Positions 1 to 9,817 of a DNA stretch of 64,000 bases are shown here, in pieces. This DNA comes from Heterocephalus glaber. Lineage: Eukaryota; Chordata; Mammalia; Rodentia; Bathyergidae. Both the position numbers and the translations under genes were made by a program. Position 1 is the first letter of the stretch. Every line of letters begins with the position of its first letter. The stretch lies in NCBI RefSeq assembly GCF_000247695.1, contig NW_004624795.1, positions 5,782,686-5,846,685 of the forward strand, written 5' to 3'. The notes below the pieces were generated by a model. The model was given only the letters and a program-made list of their open reading frames with translations, did no database searches and had not been told where the DNA came from.

Positions 1-399
1 CTCCAAGTCCCTCTCGGCTCTCCCTTCCTGCCCGAAGCAGGTACAGCCTGCTGGCTCCCAGGCCCAGGACTGTGCCTGTCGCAAATTAGTGCATGAGTTG
101 GTGGAACCCTCCAGGATGGATCTGGATGCCCAGAGCTGGGGATCAAAGGTACCGTCTGAACGTGCAGGCTGTGTGGAGCCTCCTTCCTGGGAAGCCTCTG
201 AAGCCTCCACAGCTGCCCTCTCTTCCTGGCCCCTCAGAGGTGAGGCAGAGGGGGGAAGAACAGTGGATGTAGTTTTTGGACTTTCGGAATGTTCTCAGTT
301 ACGGAAAAAATCTCATTGCAGTTTGCTTCCATCCCTGTCTGAATGAGTATCTGACATTATAGTTCCGCTGGGAAATGCAGCCTCCAAAGTGCAGATGGT

Positions 400-538
400 G
401 CCAGGCATGATAGCGCTTGTGGTCTCAGAACTTGGGAAGCTGAGGTAAGAGGATTGCTGCCAGCTTGGGCTGTACAGTGAGTTCAGGGCCACCATGAACT
501 CCATCGTGAGATCAAAACAAAAAAGCAAAAACAAACCG
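400..538 (+). mobile_element. B1 SINE
   Basis: A 7SL-derived B1 with the GCCAGGCATG start, a diverged internal duplication and a GATCAAAACAAAAAAG tail. Confidence 0.75.
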
Positions 539-1473
539 CAGGTTGTATCAAGCGAACTGTCAAACATCAGAGTACAATCTGCTGGAGGTTTTCTTCAGTT
601 AACAATTTATTATAAGCACAGCAGTATTATTTTAAATTATAATTTCTTTGGAAGAAGGTGGATAGCTGTTGCTAAATTTTTTGAGTTAAAATGTCCTGTT
701 CTAAACTATAATAGGTTTTTTTCCCCCAAATATATTTGAAAAAAATAAAAACCAGCATACCTGTGTCAGTTCCCTGAATTACTTGGACATTCAACTGGGA
801 ATTTCCAGAAAATCCAAACAGCTGGGGCCCACTGGCTCAGCTGGCTAAGGGCCAAGGAGCTCCCCACGCCCTGGCAGTGGGAAGTGGAGCAGGGCCTCCC
901 CGTGGTGCCCACCCTCCCACGCCCCGTGACCTTTAGTTGAAACACTTTGGTGGGTTCAGGCTTCCTGTTCCAAATGTGGGGACTTGCTTTGGCCTGAGCT
1001 CTCCCAGGAGTGTCCGGAGGATTGAATGGCATGCGCTGGGGAAGCAGGAGCTCTAGGAATCCGTGCACTCACTGTTCCTGAAGACAGCTGGTGCGTTTTC
1101 GATGGGAAGGGTTGAACGACCCTGCAGAGACCTGGGACAATTTCCCTGCCCTGGTATCTGGGGAAAATGAGTCTCTGCTCATAAATGTGCAAACTGTTCC
1201 CTGGCAAGGGGAGCCAGACGGCCAAGGCAATGGGCCTCCTGAGGTGCCCTCACAGGCCACTGAACTCGGGACATACCCAAAGACGGACTGCAGGTCACCT
1301 AGCACTCTCTCGGGTTTTCCCACCTCTGAAAGTACAGATATTGTTCAGTTCTCTTCACAAGGGTGTTACAGGGCAGTAAGAAAACACACTCTACTCCTAA
1401 GTACCCACTTGATAAATTATCCAGTTAATGTTTAATTCTTGCCACTTTAAGTTAAAATAATGTGATATTTTTT

Positions 1474-1602
1474 GGCTGGGTATGATGGCACACACCTGTG
1501 ATTCCAGCCCTTGAAAGGCTGAGGCGGGAGGATCACTGAGAGTTTGAGGCCAGCCTGGGCTACATGGTGAGAACTTATCTGGAAAAACCACAACAAAACC
1601 CA
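1474..1602 (+). mobile_element. B1 SINE
   Basis: Begins GGCTGGGTATGATGGC and ends in a diverged A-rich tail. Flanked by an imperfect TGTGATATTTTTT-like repeat. Confidence 0.8.
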
Positions 1603-2559
1603 GTGATTTTTATTTAACCCTTAATCCCAGGATAGCTTTCCCTAGGCTTGTACCCCAGATCACATCTGTGGGTCATTCCCCCTGTTGTAGGCTAAGAGGT
1701 GCACAGGAATGGGAAATCACATTACCATGAGCTGGAACAGCAAAGGAGGCAGATCTGGTGCTTGACCAAAACAGACATAAATACAATGTGCCCTGAACTG
1801 AAAACACAGGGCCAGGGAAGATCTGCACGCTGGTTGCCTCCCTTCTGCACAGACTTGAGAATTAACTGCAGACGAGAGCTCTTTGATCTTCAGGAACCTG
1901 AGCCATCAGCCGCCCATGGTTAGTGATCAGCAACGCTTCTGTCTGAACTTGTCTACATCTCACATGTCGGCCCTGTTAGCAGCTTTTAGTTGAATCCGGC
2001 CCTCTCTGATGCTGCAGGTTACTGTGCCACCCGGAAGGAGCTGGCAGCTTGCGACAGGTTTTAAGATTGGGTAAAATGACACCTCACCTGAAAGCCACTG
2101 TCCTGCCACGAGCACTCCCGGAAATGACCTCTGGTCGCCTGTGTTCTCTCTGGAACTGACCAGAGGCTGAGGTGAAGGCAGAGAAGGCAGCTGCAAACCC
2201 CTTTCCTGCTTGGCAGCTGGGCCAAAGCTCCAGCCACTCCCGTTTTCACCTTCCTACACTTCCCCTTCAGGCCTGACCTTGTTACCCCTGCACCTCTTAG
2301 GTGCCACGCTTCGTTTTCCAGTAGGCTGGGCGCCCCCTAGAGGGTAAGAACGGTTCTTACGCTACTCTCACTGCCCAGCACACTTCCTGCCTGGCACCCA
2401 GAAGGAAACAGATGTTAGATGAGGACAGGAGAATGACTGTCAGAAGCAGCCCTCTGTTCCCAGTGCTGTCTCCCCGTGGTCAGGTGAGAGCCACACTGAG
2501 CGGTTCAGTCCCAGCTCCCCAACCATCTCACTCTTGGTGACTAGAATTACGAATTTTGC

Positions 2560-2688
2560 TTTTTGGTTTTGTTGAGACAGGGTCTCTCCCTCATTATGTA
2601 GCCCAGGCTGGCCTGGAACTCATGGTGATGCTCCTGCCTCAGTCTCCTGAGTACTGGGATTACTGAAGCTCACCACCATACCTGGCTT
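2560..2688 (-). mobile_element. B1 SINE
   Basis: Antisense B1 with the GTTGAGACAGGGTCTC tail-side start and the GCCTCAGTCTCCTGAGTACT motif. Confidence 0.8.
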
Positions 2689-2706
2689 ATAATTAGACAG
2701 TTTTTA

Positions 2707-2790
2707 TTTTCTTTCTGGTACTGGAGATTTTACTATGGACCTTGGACTTCCCAGGCAGGCGTGGCATCACTGAGCCACATCCCCAGCCCA
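2707..2790 (-). mobile_element. tRNA-derived SINE
   Basis: Antisense element with GGTACTGGAGATT and GAGCCACATCCCCAGCCC. Flanked by near-identical AATTAGACAGTTTT and AATTAGGCAGTTTT. Confidence 0.75.
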
Positions 2791-3989
2791 GAATTAGGCA
2801 GTTTTGAAACTAGTTGGGAATGGGAGGGGGAAGAAGTAGAGACAAGTCTGATGGCCAGGAAGATGTCACCTATTAAGAGGAGGCCCAGGTGACTATGATT
2901 TGTAGGTCCCTGGCCCTGGGAACAAGCTCTAACCCCCTCACCAATCCACAGAAGCCAGCAGGAGCTATCAGTCTAACAAGGAAGCAGCTCCCTGATGAAA
3001 ACTTCAAGATGAAAACACCCATAGGGAGGGAAGGAAGGTCAGCCAGATGTGCTTAGAACTCTTGAGGAGTTCTGAATGAGAGGGGGCCCATTGGGGCAGG
3101 GCTGCAGCAACACCCGGGACCCTGGGGAGCTCAATGTGTAAGGGGGGCAGGGCCTGAAAGGCTGGCGGGAGGTGGCGCTGGCACACAGCGCTCAGGAAGG
3201 AGGCTGGGCTCCCATCTGGATAGCTGAGGGGCCGGGGCTGCCGAACAGATGGAGGGAAAGTTGCAGCTGGTGGAAATGCACTTTCATGTGTAAAGTTTGG
3301 TCCTCGGAGGATTGCAGTTTCCAACTCAGAAGGCAGCAGTGGGCAGGCAGCTCTGCTCCAAGCTCCGCCTTCTCCTGCCTTGCCACCCAGAAGACCCGAC
3401 AGAAGCTCTGTGCCAGGCCTCAGCCGCTGTGCCCTCCGCCAGCATCCTTTTCAACAGACAGGAGCTGGCACAGGACACCTTGGACTTCGATGCTTCAGTA
3501 GCTGAAGGGGGCAGGGGAATAGGAGGGACTGATCCAGCCTCCCTGAGGGGACCAGGTGGTCTGAGAACAGACGGAGAGATGGAGGGAGGGAATCGGAATT
3601 GGGAAAAGTGCATGCATCGACCTTCCAAAGCTGTTTACCCTACACATGGTCTCCTGGGGGAGCCAGCAACACGGACAAGAGAAAACCCACCAGAATGTGA
3701 CACTCTGGGCTCATTTCACCCCAGCTCGAGGCACTTCTTAAGGAGAACACTTCTTGTGCTTGTCCGCCCAAGCTTTGAGAAGCGATTGCTACATGCTCTG
3801 CCTCCAAAGACAGCCCCCTGCCTCAGCACATTCAGAGTCTCATCCCCAGAACTGAGCTGCTGCCACAACCACACACTCGCTCCAAGCTCGCCCTGTCACG
3901 CACAGGCTCCTGTGGGCTCACCCACCTGGCCATACTAAGCACAAAGGAGAGGGCCATGGGGTCAGAGCATCGGGCTCGGCTCCCCTCCC

Positions 3990-4194
3990 TCTTTATCTGC
4001 ACTGAGAACAGAGACTGCCCATGCATCTTGTTATAATCCAAGATTTTTTTTTTTTTAGAATGTGATTTTACTTCTTTTGATTTAAAAAAAAAGAACAAGA
4101 CTGGAACCCAGTCCTGTATCACTACTGAGTCCATTTTCCCAGGAGCTTGGGAGATAGTCACGTAAGCATTCAAGGGTGGAGGTAGTTTCTCTTT
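3990..4194 (-). other. SLC35B1: SLC35B1 3' UTR (extent approximate)
   Basis: Non-coding tail after the stop codon, with an A/T homopolymer-rich part at 4044-4093. No canonical AATAAA occurs in the first 200 nt downstream of the stop. The nearest weak hexamer is GATAAA (minus strand of 3992-3997), so the 3' end is a guess. Confidence 0.4.
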
Positions 4195-4247
4195 CTAGTG
4201 GGATGTCTTCTTAGCTCCTTTCCCAAACTTGGCATCAAGACCGAGAC
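4195..4247 (-). CDS. SLC35B1: SLC35B1 coding exon 9 with stop codon (residues 306-322)
   Basis: The acceptor is TTTCTGTAG at 4248. The exon encodes [17 protein letters not shown] and then TAG (4195-4197). The basic tail ending KKTSH is the di-lysine ER-retention-type signal known for this protein. Confidence 0.95.
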
Positions 4248-7200
4248 CTACAGAAAGGAGAAAATGGGCTTAGCTCTCTGGGAGCCACATGAAGTATACC
4301 GGAGACTGGAAAGTCAGCTTCGGTTCTTCAAAACTTTGGATAATGTCTTTTTGTAATTTCTTCAGAGACAACAGAATGGCATCAAATGAAAGAAAAGAAA
4401 TCATCAAGACACTGACTGGTATTCATGGATAAAATATACAGTAAGACCAAAAGAAACTTAAGAGTCAAAATTTCTAAGCTGCCAGGTACAGTGGTACACA
4501 TCTGGAATCCCAGCTACCGGGGAGGCTGAAGCAGGAGGATTCCAAGTTCCAGCCCACCCTAGGCAACTTAGCAAGACTTTGTCTCTAAATGAAAAATAAA
4601 AAGAGCTGGGGGTGTGGCTCAGAGGTAGAGCAGCACCAGGTTCGACCCTCAGTACCACACACACACACAGACTTCCTAAGCTGTTTCTCTCTGCTCACCC
4701 AAAGCATCGTGAATCGGTAAGGAGTATGCATAATTCTGCCCTGCTCAGGATCTGGAAGGAAATCACTGAGATGAACTGTACACTAGGAAGGCTGCATTAG
4801 AAATAATGCTTCCTTTGCTCTTTTTTGTTGTTTTTGTTTTTTGAGACAGATTCTCACTATGTAGTTCTGACTGGCCTTGAACTCACTATGCAGCCTAGGT
4901 AATTCTCCTGCCTTAGCCTCCTGAGTGCTGGGATTAAAGTGTGCACTACTGAGCCTGGCTGCTTCTTTTGCTTTTAGGTTTTCTCTAAAATAATTAAATA
5001 AATCTTATGGGTACACAAATACATTTTAGGAAAAAAACTATCAAACTGTCATCATCCCTCTGTGTGGCCCAGAGATGATGCTCTGGGGGGCTACTTACCC
5101 AGGAACACAAGCACGGTGCCCACCCACTGCATGGGGCTGATGGGATTGGCGAAGAGGATCACAGAAGCCAAGATAGTGAAGAACTTTCGAGTTGTGGTAA
5201 TGATGGAGCAGGTCAGGGGACCAAAATACACAACTGTCATGAAGATGAAGCTCTGGAAGTCAGGAAGGTGGGTCAGGTGACTCCTGGCGCCGCCCTGAGG
5301 TCCACAGTGCCAGACCTCCTGGCTGATCCTGCCACAGAGGGGAGGCCACACTGTCCCCTCTTAGGAACTCACCTGGCCCAGGGCACTGGTCAAGCCAAAG
5401 AGCAGGATGTTGTAGATGATGGCTGGGTACCTTTCGGCAAAGCCCAAGAACTCCCAGAGCTCCCCAGTGAACAGGATTCCTAAAAGGAAAAGTCCAAAGT
5501 GAAGGGTCATCTTGTGCGCACTCTCCCATCATGCGTCTTTCTCAAATGTGTGTGCATGTGTGTGTACACATACACATATAAATATTGGAGAGGGTACTGG
5601 GATATGAATCCAGAGCCTTCACACTGAGCCAGATCCTCAGACTTTAATTTTTTGAGACAGTGTCTCACTAAGTCACAAGTTTAGGCTGGGCTGGAAATTG
5701 TGATCCTCCTGGCTCAGCCTCCCAGAATGCTGGGATTACAGGCCTACACCACCAAGGCTGCCTCGTAGTATATTTTTCTGATAAGAGAAACTAAAGATTT
5801 GATTTTGCGAGAAAGGCTTCCAAGTTAATGAGTTACTTCTACCCAAGAGATTGAAAACAGGGGCCCTCTGAAGTGTGGAGATAGCCACCCACACATCTCT
5901 GGCTTAAGGACGCTCCTGGCACTGGTCACCTCCAGCCACCAGCAGCACCCTCCTTTAATCCCAGTGTGCTGCACACAAAAATTTCCTCCCTGTGCCGAGG
6001 TGAAAGTTAGGAAACTGATTTCAGAGCAAATACATTCACGTTTGAACTGCATTCAGCACACACCTAAGTCTATTTCCTGCGAGTCAATGTCTCATTTGCC
6101 TCCTGGGAGGGAAGTCTCCCACACCCCAGTGTTTTACTATGTGTGTCTTCCCTGACAGTGGGTTCAGATCTACCCCTATTGTGTTAGTAACAGGTAGCCG
6201 GCAGGTCCCGCCCCACGCAGGTTTTTCCAGGAAGTTTGTCAGGACTTGGACAGAAGGGCATAGGACCAAGTGGGACCCTTGGCCTGTGCAAGGTTAGCAC
6301 TGGCAGCTGAGCAAGGGATCAACCGAACGAGAGCAGTCTGCCCTCTGGTGATCTGTGGGAAGAACAGCACAACTGCTCCTTACCAACTCCCAGCAGCAAC
6401 GTCGACCAAAGATTGATGTTCAGCATCATGTGGTTGGAGCTTGTTTGGTAATGTGCTCGCATGTAGTCCTGGCAAACACCTGTCAGTCCGTCCAGGGTCA
6501 GAGACAACAGCTGGGAAGGAAAGAAAGCAGCCTGCAATGAGGTGGCTGCCAGGACACAAGATTCTCATCCTTAGGCTCCTCAAAAAGCCACTCCCTGTAC
6601 CTCGCCTGCCTTGTGAGTGCAAGGTCCTGAGTTCAATCCCTGGTACCAAAAAAAAAAAAAAAACACCCTCTGAAGATGGAGCCCTCAAACAGTTTTGCCA
6701 TCTGTCCCAGACGGAGGCCAGAGAGAGACCTCACTAGCCGTCCCTCCCCAGGCACTGGACTGACAGGCTCACTGAATGCCATGAACTGCGTACTGCCTTC
6801 CCGCTGGTGTCAGGGGTGAGCCATCCACCTCCTCCCACTGAAGGTGCCAACATTACTTCCTAACTTGAAGGAGAGTATACAGTGCTCAGACTGGAGTCTG
6901 TGAGCAGACTGCCTAGACCGGAATCCTGACTCTCTCACTTAAACAGGATGCAATGATGGCAAGTGACTTCACCTCCCTGGCCCCAATTTCTTGATCTTTA
7001 AAATGGAGCCGGGGATTTAGCTTAGTGGTTGCACTGCCTGCCTCACAAGGGCAAGGTCCTGAGTTCGATCCCCGGTACCAAAAAAAAAAAAAGAATCAAC
7101 TCTTGGGCTGGGGATTTAGCTCAGTGGTTTCGCCACCTGCTGCACAAGCACAAGGACCCGAGTTCGATCCCTGGTACCAAAAAAAAAAAAAAAATGGAGA

Positions 7201-9817
7201 CAATACTACTTGTGTTAAGAGACTGTTGTAAAAATTAACCAATTAATATGCAGAACACTTGGAACAGTGCCTAATGCATAAGCAATGGCTCCTATCATAT
7301 TACCTTCACTGCTGGCTGTCCTGGCTCTTGGAAAGCCACAGTGAGTGCCACTGCACACCTTCCTTTTTAGCTTTCAATGATGTCACAACAGGAACTGGAC
7401 ACCGGGCTGAGTGATCCCTTTCTCAGCAGGAGAGCTGAGCCGGAGCTAAATATTTCAGGCTTCCCACCATGACCTTAGCAGAGACCAGAAATGGAGGCAA
7501 GGAGCACACAATCTCCCTTGAGCCCTGTAACTGGCCTCCTGCCTAGCTGGGGCTGTCTTTCGTTAAATTTGCCAGAAAATGCTGTGTTCCCCAGCAGGAT
7601 CGCATACCAGGAGCAGCTCGCCATAGCCGACCACGTGTTCTTCCATCCCAACTACTTTCTTAGGTTTGTACATGAAAAGGGCCACTCCAGCCACAATTAG
7701 CAGCACACACAGGTACTTGGCCAAGGGGTACTTCTTCTTCAAGAGTGTCACCCCAAGGAGCATGACTACAGGGGAGGAAAAAAGAGTGGAATACTCAGGT
7801 ATCCACAGGCATCACTGACCCCAGTACCCTCCTCCCAGGAGCCAAGAAAAGACTCAGGGAAAAAAGAATGTCTGAGAAGGAAGGTCTAGAGAAGATAAGA
7901 GAAATGACAGGCTGGCATCTAGATAAAGATGACTGAGCAACAGGGCCGAGTACAAGATGGGGGGAAAGTAGAGAACAAAGGTGAAAGGTCCAGGAAAGAA
8001 TAAGGCAAGGGAGTAGAAAGAGGTTGAGAGAAAAAACTCATCACCAAAATGGAACTTAGGGCATGTAATGACTGTGCAGACACACGGAACACCCAAACTG
8101 ATTGCCCATGTGCAGCAGGTTGAGTCTCTACCTCCCACTGGAAATTACCAGCCTGGGCACTGCATGGAAGTAGTACAAATGACAGATGATGGGATGGGCA
8201 GGGGGAAGGGCTAGAAGGAACTGTAAAGTTCCTGGAGAGAGTTATAATGGGATGATGAAACCCAGAGGGATACAGAGTTCTAGCAGAGGAAGAGAGCTCA
8301 CTCCAGGAAAGGTGAAGACAGAAGATGGAGACCACCTTCTTCTGCTTACCTGGGATTGGCTTGCAGGATTTACCAAGGACCTGAAATTAAATTCAGCAAA
8401 TAATTTCTGAGCATCTGTGATGTGCCAGGAACTGAGCTAGGTGCCACGTTAAGTTGAGCAAGTACAGGACTTATACCAGGGACCTCAGCCTCAGAAGCAG
8501 CTCTGTCACCACCCAACCTATGACCAAAGCCCAGCTGTATGGTGGTACACACTCTGAATTTCTCAAACATAGTCTACCAGCATTGTTCCTTTTTATTTAT
8601 TTAAGTTGCAGATCCGAGGGGAAAAAAACCCTAGGTCCTTTTCAAACAATTTCTAAGCCAACCTTTGTCCCGCCCTGAGGTTTCACCTGAGTCGGGTAGT
8701 TGACAAACTGTAGTGCTGAGTTGCTGGAGACCATGGCACCCAGATAGGAGACAGAACAGGCAGCATTGACCCAGCTCCGAGTTCGATCCACCCTGGCAGT
8801 GTCAAAAAACTGGATCACTAGGAGAAGACAAAAAAACATACAAGAGAAACCTGGTGGGGCTAGGATGGACCACTAAGCAAAAGCTGAAGCTGTATGAAAG
8901 CAATCTGTCTGTCAAATAAGACATGAGCTATTTCTGTCTTCTTAGACTGAGAAATCTCTGAAAATGATTCAATCCTCCAATTCCACCTAACCCAACCACA
9001 AGATCACATGCAGAGAGAGGTGGAGGTTTCGTTCAGGGATAAGAGACGACTTATCCCTGCTGTTAGTCTCCAGGGAACAAAGAAAGCTTAAAACGTGTTT
9101 GAAGCTGATGCACAAAGTCAAAGGGACAAAGGGAAAAATGTTTTAAGTATTCTCAATGGGGATCTGGACCACAGAAAACCATTCTCTGCACACTTACGAC
9201 TTAGATGTTGGTCTAAATTAAGAAAATAACATTTTACTCTCACTTCAAAGTCATTAGTTTTACAGCTTAAACAGAGAAGCCGTGCAAAGTAGGTGGGGGT
9301 TAGGAAACTCAGACCTCGAGGTTAAATCAACGTCTACCACCCAGAATGCTGAGAGGGGAACACCTCCCAGCAAATTACTATCTAGGTACTCACAGATCTT
9401 GGCAAACACTGCATTGATCGCACACTGGATGAAGACCAAAGTTAAGGCAAAAGTGAACGTCTCTTGTTTAGCTCCCTCCCCATACTTTCCTCTTGTTCTA
9501 AAACGAAACACAGGAGAAAGAGAGAAGAAAATAGTATATTTCACTATCATCTAGTATGCCGGGCTACTGAAAGCTTTGGAATTACCTTGCTCCTTTGGAT
9601 GTACGAAGAATCGGTAAGGATAACTGGGGTCATTTACAAATGGGCCTGGGCCTGGGCCTGCCAGTGGGGGCTGGACTGGGGAATGGCTGCGCCCCATTCG
9701 GGGGTCCACTCACATTTTTTCCTGCAGGATCCCATAGTAGAAGTAACAGATAAAAACACCCAGGAAGCAGAGCGGTAGGCGCAGCCGGTCGGGCACCAGG
9801 GATTTGCTAGCGGCCAT
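4195..9817 (-). CDS. SLC35B1: SLC35B1, ER ATP/ADP exchanger / nucleotide-sugar transporter homologue (nine coding exons, 322 aa)
   Basis: Multi-pass membrane protein of the solute carrier 35 (nucleotide-sugar transporter) family. The family member SLC35B1 is known as the ER ATP/ADP antiporter AXER and earlier as UDP-galactose transporter-related protein 1. Coding exons on the minus strand: 9817-9714, 9497-9394, 8817-8687, 8380-8350, 7765-7608, 6510-6384, 5479-5373, 5252-5099, 4247-4195. They sum to 969 nt, that is 322 codons plus TAG; every junction is GT-AG and phases join cleanly. Recognisable stretches are the N-terminus [42 protein letters not shown] and [17 protein letters not shown]. 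The C-terminus ends KKTSH, a di-lysine-type ER retrieval tail. I chose the ATG at 9817 because it gives the 322-residue form; in-frame ATGs further upstream are also open. No frameshift or stop is seen, so the gene looks intact. Confidence 0.96.
4478..4665 (+). mobile_element. B1-dID dimeric SINE
   Basis: A left B1-like monomer followed by an ID-type tRNA-derived monomer (GAGCTGGGGGTGTGGCTCAG), ending in a CA run. Lies in SLC35B1 intron 8. Confidence 0.8.
4822..4962 (-). mobile_element. B1 SINE
   Basis: Antisense B1 with a T-rich tail at its left end, in SLC35B1 intron 8. Confidence 0.8.
5099..5252 (-). CDS. SLC35B1: SLC35B1 coding exon 8 (residues 255-305)
   Basis: The acceptor is CTTCCAG at 5253. 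The exon encodes [37 protein letters not shown] and [14 protein letters not shown]. This is the most strongly conserved block of the family. The donor is GTAAGT, phase 1. Confidence 0.96.
5373..5479 (-). CDS. SLC35B1: SLC35B1 coding exon 7 (residues 219-254)
   Basis: The acceptor is CCTTTTAG at 5480. The exon encodes [18 protein letters not shown] and [17 protein letters not shown], ending CAG|GTGAGT, phase 0. It has no ATG of its own, so only splice logic and family similarity reveal it. Confidence 0.94.
5590..5762 (-). mobile_element. B1-dID dimeric SINE
   Basis: Antisense: a degraded ID part (5590-5640) followed by B1 (TTTTTTGAGACAGTGTCTC). Lies upstream of exon 7 in intron 6 of SLC35B1. 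Confidence 0.7.
6384..6510 (-). CDS. SLC35B1: SLC35B1 coding exon 6 (residues 177-218)
   Basis: The acceptor is CTTCCCAG at 6511. The exon encodes [20 protein letters not shown] and [17 protein letters not shown], with donor G|GTAAGG. It reads CQDY where I recall SQDH in human, a possible lineage change in a loop. Confidence 0.94.
6588..6663 (+). mobile_element. tRNA-derived SINE, 5'-truncated
   Basis: The box-B half GAGTTCAATCCCTGGTACC followed by an A tail, just upstream of SLC35B1 exon 6. Confidence 0.8.
7008..7092 (+). mobile_element. tRNA-derived SINE (inside a MIR)
   Basis: GCCGGGGATTTAGCTTAGTG start, GGTACC end and an A tail. First of two SINEs interrupting one MIR in SLC35B1 intron 5. 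Confidence 0.88.
7105..7194 (+). mobile_element. tRNA-derived SINE (inside a MIR)
   Basis: GGGCTGGGGATTTAGCTC start and GGTACC end with a 16-nt A tail. The flanking AAATGGAG occurs before the first SINE and after this one. Confidence 0.88.
7608..7765 (-). CDS. SLC35B1: SLC35B1 coding exon 5 (residues 124-176)
   Basis: The acceptor is CCCCTGTAG at 7766. The exon encodes [17 protein letters not shown], the membrane segment [14 protein letters not shown] and the loop [19 protein letters not shown]. The donor is CTG|GTATGC, phase 0. Confidence 0.95.
8350..8380 (-). CDS. SLC35B1: SLC35B1 coding exon 4, a 31-nt microexon (residues 114-123)
   Basis: Too short for ordinary ORF finding. It encodes [10 protein letters not shown] between an AATTTCAG acceptor at 8381 and a GTAAGC donor at 8349. 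It exactly fills the gap between exon 3 (ending TQ) and exon 5 ([17 protein letters not shown]). As 31 is not a multiple of three, skipping it would shift the frame. An ancient mammalian repeat begins about 9 nt from the acceptor AG. Confidence 0.93.
8391..8470 (+). repeat. Ancient MIR/L2-type repeat fragment
   Basis: Contains ATTCAGCAAATAATTTCTGA and GATGTGCCAGGAACTGAGCT, the widely conserved mammalian repeat core. It abuts the acceptor of SLC35B1 microexon 4. Confidence 0.7.
8687..8817 (-). CDS. SLC35B1: SLC35B1 coding exon 3 (residues 70-113)
   Basis: The acceptor is CTTCTCCTAG. The exon encodes [16 protein letters not shown] and [19 protein letters not shown], ending TQ at CAG|GTGAAA. 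It reads VNAAC where I recall LYAAC in the human protein; the rest is nearly unchanged. Confidence 0.94.
9394..9497 (-). CDS. SLC35B1: SLC35B1 coding exon 2 (residues 35-69)
   Basis: The acceptor ends TTTTAG at 9498. The exon encodes [16 protein letters not shown] and the second membrane segment ending AVFAKI. The donor is GTGAGTACC after a single T (phase 1), completed to a leucine codon by exon 3. Confidence 0.94.
9714..9817 (-). CDS. SLC35B1: SLC35B1 coding exon 1 (residues 1-34)
   Basis: Starts at ATG 9817 and encodes [12 protein letters not shown] through the first membrane segment to LQEK. The donor is GTGAGT just after an AT that begins the next isoleucine codon (phase 2). The exon sits in a GC-rich region with CGG repeats at about 9866-9880. 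The same reading frame stays open upstream to ATGs at 9925 and 9949. Confidence 0.95.

Larger units (their letters stand above)
1..3989. other. Intergenic region downstream of SLC35B1
   Basis: No exon recognised. It holds two forward B1 SINEs, an antisense B1 followed by an antisense tRNA-SINE, and an L2-like remnant near 2270-2430. The open frames here (up to 213 codons at 3297-3938) show no family similarity and overlap frames on the other strand. By conserved gene order SPOP would be expected further left. Confidence 0.6.
6870..7310 (+). repeat. MIR interrupted by two SINEs
   Basis: MIR-like sequence (CTGGAGTCTGTGAGCAGACT through CTTTAAAATGG) is resumed after the SINEs as GAGACAATACTACTTGTGTT through GAACAGTGCCTAATGC, which is consistent with one old MIR. 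Confidence 0.75.

Noticed and set aside
3297..3938. 213-codon plus-strand open frame downstream of SLC35B1
   Set aside because: No family similarity, overlaps open frames on the other strand, no promoter or splice logic.
7008..7194. tRNA-like sequences with box A and box B (many sites)
   Set aside because: They are tRNA-derived SINEs: A tails, target repeats and no proper cloverleaf or anticodon arm, so not tRNA genes.
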